This document shows, piece after piece, positions 9,565-20,442 of a stretch of DNA of 27,463 bases; within the stretch, counting starts at the first letter, position 1; the number at the start of each line of letters is the position of its first letter. Source of the DNA: Priapulus caudatus (lineage: Eukaryota; Priapulida; Priapulimorpha; Priapulimorphida; Priapulidae). The notes beneath the pieces were generated by a model. The model was not told the DNA's origin, did no database searches, and saw nothing but the letters and a program-made list of their open reading frames with translations. The position numbers and the translations under genes were made by a program. The stretch lies in assembly GCF_000485595.1 (NCBI RefSeq), contig NW_014578688.1:57269-84731 (forward strand). The letters run 5' to 3'.

Positions 9565-10488
9565 ATACAAAATCACACACGCACACCCATGATGCAAGAG
9601 ATGTACATAATCGAAGCTCGTTAATTCAGTTTTACTTCTTTAACCCTATTATTTGACTTGTTAATATATATACTATATATATATATATATATATATATCT
9701 ATATATATATCAGTGAGAGGCAGAGAGATACAGAAGGTATCTATTATATATATATATATTATAGTATATAGAGAGAGAGCAGAGCAGAGAGAGAGAAGAG
9801 AGAGAGAGAGCAGCAGAGAGAGAGAGAGAGAGAGAGGAGAGGAGAGAGAGAGAGAGAGAGAGAGATAGATATAACACTATACATTTCGTCTATCCAGTAT
9901 AATCGGAAGAATCAACCCATCTCGAATACGGTCTGATGCTTACGAGTGCTATCTGCATGAATGGCGCCTAAGCTTTGCGCGCATGATGTTTTCTATGTAT
10001 ATCGTATCTCTGCATGCTTTGATCGTGAAGCGAACTGCCTGTGCGTCAAAGCCAAGAGAAATACCTTCTCGACAAACTATACAGTGAGAGAACGCTCGAG
10101 CGTTAGAGCGAGTTGGCAGGAATTTACATGTCGCTCGCCGGCTGACAGATCCTCACGGCTAGTCTGGGGCTCATACACGAATATCAATTAGGAGCAGAGG
10201 GGCAGGGAGCAGGGGGGGGGGGGGGGGGGTGACTAGCTGGCAAGCCCGCATCTGTTGACGCGAAGGCCGACGGTGTAGACTACGATAAAAGCCAGTGCAT
10301 CGTTAACCTGAACTTAGTGGCGCCCCACGTTCAATGTCGTCGTAATAACGGTACTGAGTGGTGTAAATTGAACTTTTTACATCGCTACATCTTTGCTATG
10401 AGGAAACGAAACGTACGCAAGAAATAACGACAAATAAAGAAAGACGCATTAATGTTAGGAATGTGTAATGGAAAACTTTTATATACAA
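9565..10488. repeat. Block W, copy 2 (non-coding)
   Basis: This is the second copy of 1365-2345, with many small insertions and deletions. It contains (AT)n at 9662-9712, (GA)n at about 9770-9870 and a run of 18 G at 10212-10229 that has no counterpart in copy 1. Similarity ends just after gaaaacttttatatacaaa at about 10488, where copy 1 continues into (CA)n. No gene is visible. Confidence 0.7.
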
Positions 10489-10489
10489 A

Positions 10490-11004
10490 ATTAGACATAG
10501 AAACATTGTACACGTACATAGATAGTAGATATACCCCGTGTAAACACTAATACCAAACGATTTATGAATATCACCAAGATATCGTATCTATCCAAGTTCA
10601 TCATATATTTTTATATATGGGACACCGACAGTACTATTATATAGCCTTAGACGTAGAGGGCAGTGAAATGTGTCAGGCAGTCCTAGAGTTATTGGGGCGT
10701 GCTTGTTCGCAGCGTTTGTGATGTTCATGCGGTCCTGTTTTATTGCTGCGATCAGAGGAACCAACGTAATAGGAGGGTATTTATGATACCTCAGACCCCA
10801 CTGAGGCCGAGAAGGAAAGAACGTAAACAGAGAAAGAGAGCAGGGAGAGAACGATATATATATAACTGATACGTCATACATATATAGTATATCTATATGA
10901 CTATATATATATATATATATATAGTATATATATATTAGAGAGAGAGAGAGAGAAGGAGAGAGAGAGAGAGAGAGAGAGAATGTTACAGGTATTATAAAAC
11001 CATA

Positions 11005-11052
<48 letters not shown>

Positions 11053-11134
11053 CTATATATATATTTATAGAGAGGAGAGGAGAGAGGGACGAGAAGAGAA
11101 GAGAGAGAGCAGAGAGAGAGAAGAGGAGAGACGC
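10490..11134. other. Unique island followed by AT and GA tracts
   Basis: Positions 10490-10860 are mixed sequence found nowhere else in the window. A 97-codon minus-strand frame (10588-10881) crosses it, containing LRYHKYPPITLVPLIAAI; I recognise no family and do not call it a gene. From about 10895 to 11134 the sequence is (AT)n interleaved with (GA)n, leading into the second copy of block Y. Confidence 0.5.
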
Positions 11135-11475
11135 GAGAGAGGACAGAGAGCAGAAGAAGGCAGGGAGGACGGAGGTGAATTGTGACGGGTATATACATAT
11201 AGTGTAAGTAAGCAACGACCGCAGCGCCTGTTGCATTATTAACCAATATCGCAAGCCACTGCCGTCATTCTGTGCAGACCTGCACTGTCGCTCAGTTAAT
11301 CTTATTTTATTTCGCCACATACTTCAGTTCACTATCTAACAGCGCTGCGACATATCCTTCAAATCCTGATATGGGTTACCGCGTCGTCCAGCGAGAACAC
11401 AGTTAAACTCACCAATGTTATCGCGTCACCTCGTGGCTACCACCGCGCCCCCTACACTCGCCGTCGCTGCGACGA
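11135..11475 (-). repeat. Second copy of the 3' flank of the SH3 gene
   Basis: This matches 3940-4231 with scattered indels and keeps the AATAAA on the minus strand at 11306-11311. It enters from GA-rich DNA, as does the first copy. Nothing else is recognisable. Confidence 0.65.
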
Positions 11476-13764
11476 CTACAAGTACATCTTGCGAAAGATC
11501 TCTGCCGGCACCGATCCGTCGCCCGAGGTGCGCGCTCTATCGGACTCATCGTCGAACACCACGTGATCACCGCAGCCACCGCACTGCCTCGTGGCGTCAC
11601 AGGTACGCACACCCGTCGTCATCTCGCCAGCCTCGCGCCGGCACGCGTTGACATGGCCTGACGGCAACGACTCCTCGAAGCAGGGCACCGGTCGGCGGCG
11701 GCGGTGACGTCACCGTCGTTCGCACGTCCGTCGTCGTCTTGGTGTCGCTTTCGTCGGCGTCGCTGTTCGAGGCTGCTGGAGGATGTAGGAGGTATCTGTG
11801 TAACTAAGACTTAGCCTTCCCTTGTACCCGCCATCCGCGTCCGCTGTCGCTATCCGGGTTCGCACCGACCTGCTGCCACGCCCAGCGGCGGCCGGGAAGG
11901 GCAGGTCGAAGGCGACGGCGTTAAATGTTCGCCGACGTTCGGCGACCTCTATCCCGCTCTGCGAGAACCGTCCTCTTACGTGCGAAGTTCGCGCGGGATG
12001 TATCCGCTCCGGCGTTGCCCGGATCGTGCCGCGCACGACCACACCAGGTGGCGTCTGTCGTCGTGAGGAGCGTGATTGCTGGCGCGGTCTGCCGCACGCT
12101 GATGTCGCCTTCCTCCGTCCGCCTCCAGTCGTTAGAGGAACGCGTCATCGTCGGTCGTCGCCTCAGCTTCTTTCTCTGGACCTCCTCCCGCTTCTCCTGC
12201 TCCCGAGAGATCACGTAACATACACTCAGTCGATGGTGTGTTGCTCATTCAGGGACAACGTTGTATGGCTTCAGTCATCTTGCTCCCGCGGCAGCTTGCA
12301 TTCTTCGCCTCACGCTGGTTTCCTGATGTACGGGCAGAGGAACGCACGGTAGACCGGATGCGGAAGGTCCCGATGCGTCCTTTCGGCGTTCCGGAACCAG
12401 CCTGTTCCTGCGATGGATTTTACTTCGCGAGCGCGACAGATCGCGGACGGACTGTTGTACATGCTGCACGACGTGTTGGGTGTGTAGCGTGCGGTCGCCT
12501 TGGGTGCGTTTCCCGCCTGGCGTGACGGACTGTGGAGGAGAGGTGTGGTCCGTGTTAACGCAGCAATCGAGTCCTTGGCTGTGGTGTCGGTGGCGGATCG
12601 GACGTGGTTAGCCGTGTGGGGTTGGACTGTTGCTATGCCGTGTGGGTGGGACTGTGGTTATCCGTGTGTGGGTGGACTGTTGGCTAGCGGGTTAGTCGGG
12701 TGGGCGTGCGACTGTGATTAGTACTGTTAGTCCGTGTGGGGGGACTTTTGACATGTGGCGTGGACTGTTGCTAGGCGTGTTAGCCGGTTGGGTGCGACGT
12801 TGCCTAGCGTGTGGGGTGACTGTGGTTAGCTGTGACGTGCGACTGTTGCTAGCCGTGTGTATCCCTGTGGGGCTGGATCTGCTTGATTGTACTGTGTATC
12901 CGTGTTGCGTGAACTGCCTGCTTTGCGCGTGTGTAGCCTCCTGGCGTTGGACTTAGCTTGCGGTGGTTACCGGTTTGGCACGTGATCCTGTGTGAGGTGG
13001 GGTTGGCGGGTGCGTGTCCGCATTGCGAGGGGCTGTGCTGCGCCGCTCTCCCGCGGCTGCCTCTTTTCCGCATGTTGTGGTGCGAGTACTTAGTGGTCTC
13101 GGGTGTCAGTGCTAGTGATCGCGCCGCCAGTCCGTCCCCGTTCCTACGAGAACGGAGGTGGTCGTCGCCACGCGCTTCTCGCCCCGTCGTCCGCTCCTCT
13201 TCCTCCTCCTTCTCCATCCTCTCCTCTCGCTCCTTCCCCTCACTCCCGCGCGAGCCCACCGTCGAGAGGAGCTGGAGGATGTTGAACGGAGAGTTCGCAT
13301 CCTCCTCCTCTTCCTCTGATCTCGGGCTGTCGAGGTCGATGCCCGTGGAGTCATCTCTGACGTCATCCGTACTGGTACTCGCTGTGTCGCGGAGGGTAGG
13401 CCGAGTCGACGTGAGGCGCAGAGTGAGGGAGGGCCTCCAGCGGAGCTAGGAAGGAGGGAGAGGAGACGTGAAGCTAGGAGGAGGACGCGCCACGTCGATG
13501 CCTCGGCGGTGGGCGGGGAGTGCCGGAGCGAGGTGCGGGTCATCTTGTGTCCGCTTCCTCTCTGGTTAACTGCAGCATCTCGCAGCTCCACTCCTGCTTT
13601 CCGGGAGAACTTCTGCTTCCCGCCTTCCCCTTGCGAGGCGAGGAGAGATCGGCGATGTTATCCCGGGGATAGGAGCTGCTCCTGCAGGAATAGTGGCTCT
13701 GCATCCCTCCTCCTCCTCCTCCTCCTCCCTCCTCCCTACCTCTCTCCTCCTCTTCTCTCCGCTG
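11476..13764 (-). pseudogene. Frame-broken copy of the SPR-repeat and second-SH3 exon (Y2)
   Basis: The stretch aligns with 4232-6444 from the stop codon (11476-11478) to its last base. SH3-2 is recognisable at about 11985-12151 (EEGDISVRQ and ITLL survive) but crosses several frameshifts. The SPR repeats lie at about 12480-12990 and are badly out of phase. In contrast, the part at 13150-13400 has a longer open run than copy 1, including DDVRDDSTGIDLDSPRSEEE. The copy stops at cttctctccgctg, immediately before the N run, exactly where block Z begins in copy 1. It could be a real pseudogene or unpolished long-read sequence; the even spread of one-base indels favours the latter. Confidence 0.75.
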
Positions 13765-13789
13765 NNNNNNNNNNNNNNNNNNNNNNNNN
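13765..13789. other. Assembly gap of exactly 25 N
   Basis: Twenty-five N separate the truncated Y2 copy from an (AT)n tract opening block V1. A fixed length of 25 is typical of a placeholder left by gap-filling software rather than a measured gap. Sequence order across this point should not be trusted. Confidence 0.98.
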
Positions 13790-14410
13790 TATATATATTA
13801 TATAATATATCATATATATATATATATATGATCACGCGTGTTTTATAATACCCACCCACGTACGCGTGTATGTACGCAGGCACACACACGCTGCGCGCGC
13901 ACGCACACACACACACACGCACGCACGCACGCACGCACGCACACACACACCCACACACACACACACTTTATATGGCTCATCTAAAGACAGAGCGTTACAT
14001 TCCTGCGTGAAACCACACACTGCTTGGCACTAGTACACACAGAAGCATACTTATATTAGCTGGTCGTTAAGCGGGGGTCTGTATGCGGGTTAGCCGCGCA
14101 GTTGCTGTAATTCCCCAGTTGATGTGAGATATAGTGACATCCACGTTAATACAATAATCACACTCCCAACTGTCTGTTAATACAATATATCTGCCCGTAT
14201 ATCCGTGCTAATGCCAATCAAGCTTTAAGTGGAAACTTCGCGGCATCTAAGTGCGCGCGAGAGCGTACGCAAGAAAGCCAAGTGAGAGAGAGAGAGAGAA
14301 ACAGACACAGATAGTAAGTATGTGTGTGTGTGTGTGTGTTGTGTGTGTGTGTGTGTGTGTGCGTGCGTGCGTGCGTGGTGTGTGTGTGTGTGTGGTGTGT
14401 GTGTGTGTGT

Positions 14411-14452
<42 letters not shown>

Positions 14453-14675
14453 CGAGAGAGGCCAGAGTAAGAGAGGGAAAGAGAGGAAAAGAGAGAGAGA
14501 GACAGAGAGAAAGAGAGCTCAAATGAGAGAGAGAGAGAGAGACCGCAAAAGAGAGAAAGAAAGAGAGAGAAAAAGAGAGAGAAGTAGACACAGCGTGTGC
14601 GAGCAGTAAACAGAGCGCCCGCTACGCCACGTCCTTCGCTCGCGGTGTCATATAGGCCGCGTGTATATATAATAC
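13790..14675 (-). other. Intronic or intergenic repeats of block V, copy 1
   Basis: Contents in order are (AT)n (13790-13828), (CA)n with CG (13878-13968), about 350 bases of mixed sequence, (GT)n (14322-14412) and (GA)n (14413-14585). The same order recurs at 23575-24555. Relative to the gene this would be the intron between the 53-codon exon and the SH3-1 exon. Open frames here are dinucleotide translations (Cys/Val, Thr/His, Arg/Glu, Ser/Leu). Confidence 0.7.
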
Positions 14676-14834
14676 CTTCGAGATGGCCATAGCGTTGCTG
14701 GTCGGGTAGCCGCCTGACCGATGCTTGCTCGGTCCGTCAAGCAGGTCCTCTGCCGACCTCGACCTTTCCCTGTCCGAGATCCTCACACCTACGCAATCAA
14801 TCGGACTCTCATTCATCTTCTTCTTGTGTCCGAC
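14676..14834 (-). CDS. Upstream 53-codon exon of the SH3 adaptor-like gene
   Basis: On the minus strand an acceptor (tttttcgctactccag) precedes GTCGGACAC and a donor AAG|GTATTA closes the exon. The 159 bases read 53 codons in phase 0 at both ends: VGHKKKMNESP, then DRERSRSAEDLLDGPSKH and ending NAMAISK. Joining to the SH3-1 exon at 9502 or 23516 keeps frame and gives ISK|YLAEC. The KKK followed by a Ser/Ile segment before SH3-1 recalls the Dlish N-terminus (from memory). ATG at codon 7 could serve as initiator, but the splice acceptor suggests an earlier exon that I could not find. The second copy (24556-24720) is frameshifted. Confidence 0.7.
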
Positions 14835-15039
14835 CTGGAGTAGCGAAAAAAACAACGCTAAAACACTTAGAAATATTTTCGAATGAAATTTTCTATTTGA
14901 ACTGCGGAGCATCCGGCGGGATTGTACATGCTTCCATGCTCCCGTACGGAGTAGGTTCGGAGCTAGTTCCAATATTGACTCTGCTGGAGGGAAGCAGTAG
15001 CCGCAGCAAATGAGAATAAAAGTTGATACTGTAGATGGG
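14835..15039 (-). other. Upstream intron, A/T-rich start and mixed sequence
   Basis: After the acceptor, the minus-strand intron contains a T-rich stretch and then about 150 bases of mixed sequence shared with 24721-24925. A minus-strand frame through 14893-15010 looks briefly protein-like (PTPYGSMEACTIPPDAPQFK, then stop), but it is the end of a frame that runs through the adjacent minisatellite and lacks a donor, so I do not call it coding. Confidence 0.5.
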
Positions 15040-15510
15040 GTGAGGAGGCTGAAGATAAGGATGAGGATAAGGATGAGAATGCTGGGGTGGGGATGAGGAT
15101 GAGGATGAGGAAGAAGAGGCTGAGGGATGATGATGGGAATGAGGAGGCTGGGGGATGGGTTGAGGATGAGGAGGCTGGGGTAAGGATGAGGAAAAAGAGG
15201 CTGGGGTGAGGATGAGGATAAGGATGAGGAGGCTGGGGGATGAGGAGGCTGGGGAATGAGGATGCTGGGGGATGAGGATGAGGGGGGATGAGGAGGCTGG
15301 GGGATGAGGATGAGGATGAGGAGGCTGGTGCAGGATGAGGAGGAAGAGGAGGCTGTGGGTGGGGGTTGAAAATAAGAATATGGAGGCTGGGGATAAGGAT
15401 AAGAATGAGGAGGCTGTGGGTGGGATTGAAGATAAGAATATGGAGGCTGGGGATAAGGATAAGAATGAGGAGGCTGGGAGTGAGGACGCAGGGAGATTAA
15501 ACATGAGGAG
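15040..15510. repeat. GGATGAGGATGAGGAGGCTGG minisatellite
   Basis: A purine-rich array built from GATGAG and GAGGCTGGGG modules, with higher-order repetition such as two near-identical stretches at about 15365-15420 and 15425-15475 (aagaatatggaggctgggga). The second copy at about 24950-25165 is roughly half as long. The long Pro/His/Ser frame on the minus strand here is its translation. Confidence 0.85.
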
Positions 15511-15703
15511 ACTAAGGATAAGTAAAGAGGTTAGAGGTAAGGATAAGACTGTGAAAAAGACAGGAAGGTTGTTGATGATGTCAAGTGCGAAAATAAAAAC
15601 GTGAACAAAGCGCCGACTGGACTGGCTGGACAATCCACGCGAACAAAACTCACGCGATCGAATCGCCTACGCACGCACGCACGCACACACACACACAACA
15701 CAC

Positions 15704-15734
<31 letters not shown>

Positions 15735-15875
15735 CACACACACACTACGCACACACCACACACACACACTAGCGCGCGCACACACACTCGCACGCACGCA
15801 CGCACACACACGCGTGCTGCACGCACACACTGCACGCACCGCACGCCGTACACACGCGCGCGCGGCACATCACAC
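15510..15875. repeat. Linker and (CA)n tract at the V-X boundary
   Basis: About 150 bases of mixed sequence (15510-15660) precede a long (CA)n array with CG and CT interruptions (15665-15875). The same order occurs at 25180-25540. The entry into block X at cagctagcactat is identical in structure to that after block W at 2399. Confidence 0.75.
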
Positions 15876-17445
15876 ACACCCACACGCCCCCACACACAGC
15901 TAGCACTATTGTCGTTCGTGACACACACACAGTGACGGCTTGCCGCTCGTCGGGCAATTATTTCTGTTTAAAGTCGCTCCGTTGGCTTGCACCCGATCAT
16001 TTACGTCTGTTCACGAGCTGTGACCCTCCCTAGAGGAATTCGCTCGTTTCACGCGCAGCAGACGACAAACAACAATCAATTCGAGGCAGAGACGATAGCA
16101 ACAGCACTTACAAAGCGACAAGTTACTACCCCCCCCTCACCCGAGTACGTACTGAAATAATCCGAGCAGTCCAATTATAACGTACACTAGTTCTCGTCGA
16201 GAATACCGTAAAGTTCATTACGTTGCTGCAGCAATCTGTGGTGAGCTTTCTTCATGATGAGATTAGCAGACTGCTGCACGCAATTTATATACGCTCGATT
16301 TTGTCCGGGGACGATGATTGGCTCTAAACATTCTTTGAATGTTCTAATTGTGAATAAGTTGAATTGAGTCTTAGGCTAGCTAGAATGGTTAGATTCCGAT
16401 TTTGTGTTGAAATTTAGTCAATTAAATCAGCCACGTATACACGTATACGCTACCCAGTTGCATCAATACACGTACACGGCCGCCTATTTCTCTCGTCGTG
16501 CGGTTGGGTTATGGTTACATATTGGTTAGCGTATTTGTTTCATTCCCCAGACTACAAATGACGGTTTTTGTTGTATTGTTTACCGCGCGTGCGTTTATGA
16601 ACTTTTTGTTGTTGGTTTTACCACGTAGTAATGCTATATCTTAATAATTTTACCCTTCCTGCTCTTGTTGCGTTACCACGCGCACATATTATGAAGCAGT
16701 CTTGTTTTGTTGCTCTTATTGTTGTTTGTTGTTTTTGGTTGTTGTTCTGCTGCTGCTGCTTGCTGGCTGGGAACCACCATACACCACCCTTTTTTGCTTT
16801 ACAATACTATTGTTGTCTTTCTTGGTTGCCTTTCATGTTATTGACGTTTTTATCGTCATCGTTTGTTGTTGTTGTTGTTTTATTGCTTGTGTTTGTGTTT
16901 ATCACTTGTTGTTGTTTGTTGTTCGTTTGGCGGGGACTGTTGTGTCGTTTGTTGTTGTCCGTCGTTAGCTACTAACTACTGTGCTTGCTGCCTCGCTGGT
17001 TGGTGGCTACACGCAAATCACAACTCTAAATTGACTCCTTCGAGCAGAAGGATTGCAACTCCGAATGCTTATTATACGTGAGCCGACCAATGCAGTTACG
17101 GTGCTAGAGAGACTTTATTAGTGTCGTTATACTGTATCTTATATTAGGAGCATTTATTAGGCGTCTGTACTGTAGCAAGAGAGCTAATCAGTGGATTATC
17201 GATGTAGCTAGGAGACTTTATCAGTGCCTGTACGGTGAGCTAGAGGCAGCTTTATTTAGTGGCAGTTACGCTTACATTGAAGCGGCGATTAAGTCGTGTA
17301 TCCTTGTCCGCCATTAGTAGCTGTCGTAACTGAATCTATTTTTCTTTCCATTTGTCGATAACTCATCGGCGAGATAGGAGCTATAGCTATAGAAGTGTGT
17401 ATAATATCGCAGGACGAGCCAGAGATTGACAGCCGACAAGCGTGC
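15875..17445. repeat. Block X, copy 2 (non-coding)
   Basis: It aligns with 2350-3895 throughout. It has a slightly shortened TTG tract (about 16700-16930) and a blurred 32-base minisatellite (about 17095-17270). Many single-base insertions and deletions separate it from copy 1. It then continues for about 60 bases, shared with copy 3 (tattggcgggagagtg in this copy), that copy 1 lacks. Confidence 0.75.
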
Positions 17446-18420
17446 TGCGCAGACGAACCATATTGGCGGGAGAGTGTTGGAGTTTGCAGCGGCCGTGGGT
17501 GATAAAATGCGGTGCCGAGAGACGAGCGGGGAGAGGGGGAGAGGGGGAGAGGTGGAGAGAGGGAGAGGGGGAGGAGAAAGGTGAGAGGGAGAGAGAGAGA
17601 GAGAGAGGGATAGACTGAGCCGTAGCCAAGGGGAATATTAGGGGAGGAGAAAGTGAGAGCAAGGAGGAGTAGACGTGACCAGCGAAAACCGAAGAAACAG
17701 GAGAAAGATGTCACAGAAAGAAAGAGGGAGAGAGAGAAAGACAGCGAAAGAAAGAAAGACAAGAACGCGGCTGTGTTTGCGCCACGCCGAGGAGAGAGCC
17801 ACACAGAGAGCAGCAGCAGTGCAGCAATAGCAGTAGCAGCAGCAGTAGCAGGAGCCAGTAGCAGCAGCAGTAGCAGCAGCAGTAGCAGCAGGCATAGCCA
17901 GCAAGCCAGTAGCAGCAGCAGTAGCAGCAGCTAGCAGCAGCAGCAAGTAGCAGCAGCAGTAGCCAGTGACGTTTCGCAAGGTCACCATGTCTACGGCCTT
18001 ACGCGTATATCGCCGCCGGGGCCATCCCCTAACATATAGCCAATTAATATTCAATTTATTTCTCGTTATTCATTTGCAGTTTTAAGCTTGTCTCTTCACA
18101 TCAGCTACGACTGCTCCCGTCAAACAGCATTTTTTCCAAATGGGTTGCGGCGTTATTTGATGAGAACAGCCTGGTTAAGAGGGAAGAGAGGATGGGGGCG
18201 GGTGGGGCGAAGGAGGATGGGGGCGTCGTGGGGAGAGGAGATTCCTGACGAGAAAGTGCTGTTAGTAAGAATGGGCCCCGTGAGGAGGCGAGAGGAGATG
18301 AAATGGAATCACGGGAGGAGGGAAGGCTGTGCTGAAAGAATTCGCTGTTGATTGTTGATTAGAATGGAATGATTTTGTATCTCACCGCATTGTGTCGAAT
18401 TATTAATGATTTTTTTTTCT
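17446..18420. other. GA-rich DNA and an AGC/AGT tract, no gene recognised
   Basis: Positions 17515-17620 are GA/GGGGA-rich. Positions 17806-17965 are an AGC/AGT trinucleotide array that reads as Ser/Gln or Ala/Cys/Leu runs. Positions 17970-18420 are mixed and unique in the window. A 138-codon minus-strand frame (17638-18054) starts in unique DNA but is almost entirely the trinucleotide array. I see no domain or splice-bounded exon. Confidence 0.55.
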
Positions 18421-18558
18421 CACCACCGCTTCTCTCACTCCATTCCTGCCTCTTTCTCTCACTCTTTTCGTGTTTCTTTCGCGCTCTCTTTCTCATCTCT
18501 CTACTGTCTCTCTCTTTTGCTCCCGCTGCTCTTTTGCGGACCACCACTCACATAACCC

Positions 18559-18600
<42 letters not shown>

Positions 18601-18968
18601 ACAACACACACCACACACACACACACAACACACACCACACCACACACACTCTTCTCGCTGATATATTTTCACGCATGCAGATTGAGACCGAGTCGCAGCA
18701 GCCACATCTCAGTAACTTCCTTAATAGCCCGCGGATGTTTTCTTCTTGTATTAACGAACCGACAGGATGTCGAGCTGCGCCGCTTTTGATTGATGCCAGC
18801 CTGATCATCCCTGTTAAACCCACCTTACCTTGTCATGCTTAGCACTCCCCTCTCTGCTGTCTCCACTGTTTCTATTTGTCGCCTCTTTCTTTCTTACTCT
18901 ACTTCTCTACTCTCGGCGCTTCTTGCCTCTGTCTCTTTACTCTCTTCTTTTCTTTTCTACTTTCTCTA

Positions 18969-19009
<41 letters not shown>

Positions 19010-19390
19010 CATTACTGCCTCGCTTTCTTTCTTGCTCGCCCTTTTCACTCAGGCTCTCTCTATCTCTCTTTCTTTCTTTATTTCTTACTTTTCTACTTTC
19101 TCCCTCTTTCTTTCTCTCTTTCTATCTATTTCCCTCGCTCTCGCACGCTTTCTTTCTTTCTTTCTCTCTCTCACTCTCACACTCTCTCTCTCTTCTTTCT
19201 TTCTTTCTTTAGTTTTCTTTCTTTCGCTCTCTCTCTCTCATCGCCTTTCAAATTTTTCTCGCAACGTCTTCTGAGCGGTCTTAACACCGGTGTAATCAAC
19301 TATCCGGTTCTCATTACAAATTAAAACTGATCAGCTAGATTACACCACAACAATTACACCGCATGGATGAATGCATGCATGTGAGTGAAT
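18420..19390. other. CT and CA simple-sequence field
   Basis: Positions 18420-18540 and about 18840-19250 are pyrimidine-rich (CT, CTTT). Positions 18568-18655 are (CA)n. Between them, 18660-18840 is mixed sequence without a recognisable gene. Near the end, ggtgtaatc (19289-19297) is the exact reverse complement of gattacacc (19338-19346), a short inverted pair around 40 bases. The Ser/Leu/Phe-rich frames are CT-tract translations. Confidence 0.65.
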
Positions 19391-20245
19391 GTGATGGGTG
19401 GAGGAGAAGGCTGTGATGGGTGGGGGAGAAGGCTGTGATTGGGTGGGGGGGATAAGGCGTGATGGGGGGGGAGAAGGGCTGTGATGGGTGGGGAGAAGGC
19501 TGTGATGGGTGGGGAGAAGCTGTGATGGGTGGGGAGAAGGGCTGGTGATGGGCTGGGGAGAAGGCTGTGATGGGTGGGGGGATAAAGGCTGTGATGGGGC
19601 GGGGGAGAAGGCTGTGTATGGGTGGGGGTAGAAACGCTGTGATGGGTGGCGGAGAAGGCCTGTGATGGGTTGGGGGGAGAAAGGGCTGTGAATGGGTGGC
19701 GGGAGAAGCGCTGTGCTATGGCTGGAGCGAGGAACGCTTGTGATGGGTGGGGGAGAAGGCTGTGATGGGTGCGGGGAAGAATGCTGTGATGGGGTCGGGG
19801 GGGAGAAGGCTGGATGGTGGGGAAGAAGGCTGCGGATGTTGGTGGGGGAGAAGGCTGTGATGGGTGGGGGAGAAGGCTGTGATGGGTGGGGGAGAAGGCT
19901 GTGATGGGTGGGGGAGAAGGCTGTGATGGGTGGGGAGAAGGCTGTGTATTGCGGTGGGGAGAGAAGGCTGGGATGGGGCTGGTGGAAGATAGGCCTGTGA
20001 TGGGTGGGGGAGAAGGCTGTGATGGGTGGGGGGCAGAACGCGTTGTGATGAGGGGTGGAGAAGCTGTGCATGGTGGGGAAAGGCGTGATGGGGGGGGGGA
20101 GAATGCGTGTGATGGGGTGGGGAGAAGGCTGTGATGGGTGGGGGAGAAGGCTGTGATGGGTGGGGGGAGAAGGCTGGGATGGGTGGGGGAGAAGGCTGTG
20201 ACATGGGATGGGGGAGAAGATGGGGGAGAAGGCTGTGATATGTGG
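19391..20245. repeat. 22-base minisatellite, GGTGGGGGAGAAGGCTGTGATG
   Basis: About 850 bases of tandem 22-base units, each with core gggggagaaggctgtgatgg. Regular runs such as 19845-19935 alternate with units carrying one-base gains and losses in the G runs. It occurs only once in the window and directly precedes the unique DNA next to block Z2. Translation gives Pro/His/Ser-rich frames on the minus strand, which I do not call coding. Confidence 0.9.
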
Positions 20246-20442
20246 AGGGTGGAAATCTCGGAGAAGGGTCTTAGGTGGAAATATGAAAAAATTCCAGTAG
20301 TGAAGAATGATTAATCTCCCAATGGTATGATAGTCATGTTGCTGCGCGCAGAACTGAGAGAGCTGTGATATATTATAGCTGAGTTGGTTTTATGTTCTGC
20401 TGTAAAGGCTCCATAAGTAGTGCATGGCAACAATGAGATACT
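20246..20442. other. Short unique segment left of block Z2
   Basis: About 200 bases of mixed sequence with no match elsewhere in the window. The linker open frame reads through into it for about 23 codons and stops at 20373-20375, but those codons have no counterpart in copy 1, so they are unlikely to be the true continuation of the protein. Confidence 0.6.

Noticed and set aside
14893-15633. 246-codon minus-strand frame rich in Pro, His and Ser
   Set aside because: It is the translation of the GGATGA minisatellite; V2 does not keep it open, and no domain is visible.
17638-18054. 138-codon minus-strand frame with Cys/Leu/Ala runs resembling a membrane segment
   Set aside because: The hydrophobic run is the AGC/AGT array read in one frame; the sequence around it is GA-rich.
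19289-19346. Inverted pair ggtgtaatc / gattacacc as transposon ends
   Set aside because: Arms are only 9 bases, the spacing is 40 bases and no target duplication is visible; chance is sufficient.
19340-20204. Long minus-strand frames with SPPPITAFSPTHHSLL repeats
   Set aside because: They are translations of the 22-base minisatellite, whose period is not a multiple of three, so the frames rotate and are open only because the unit lacks stops.
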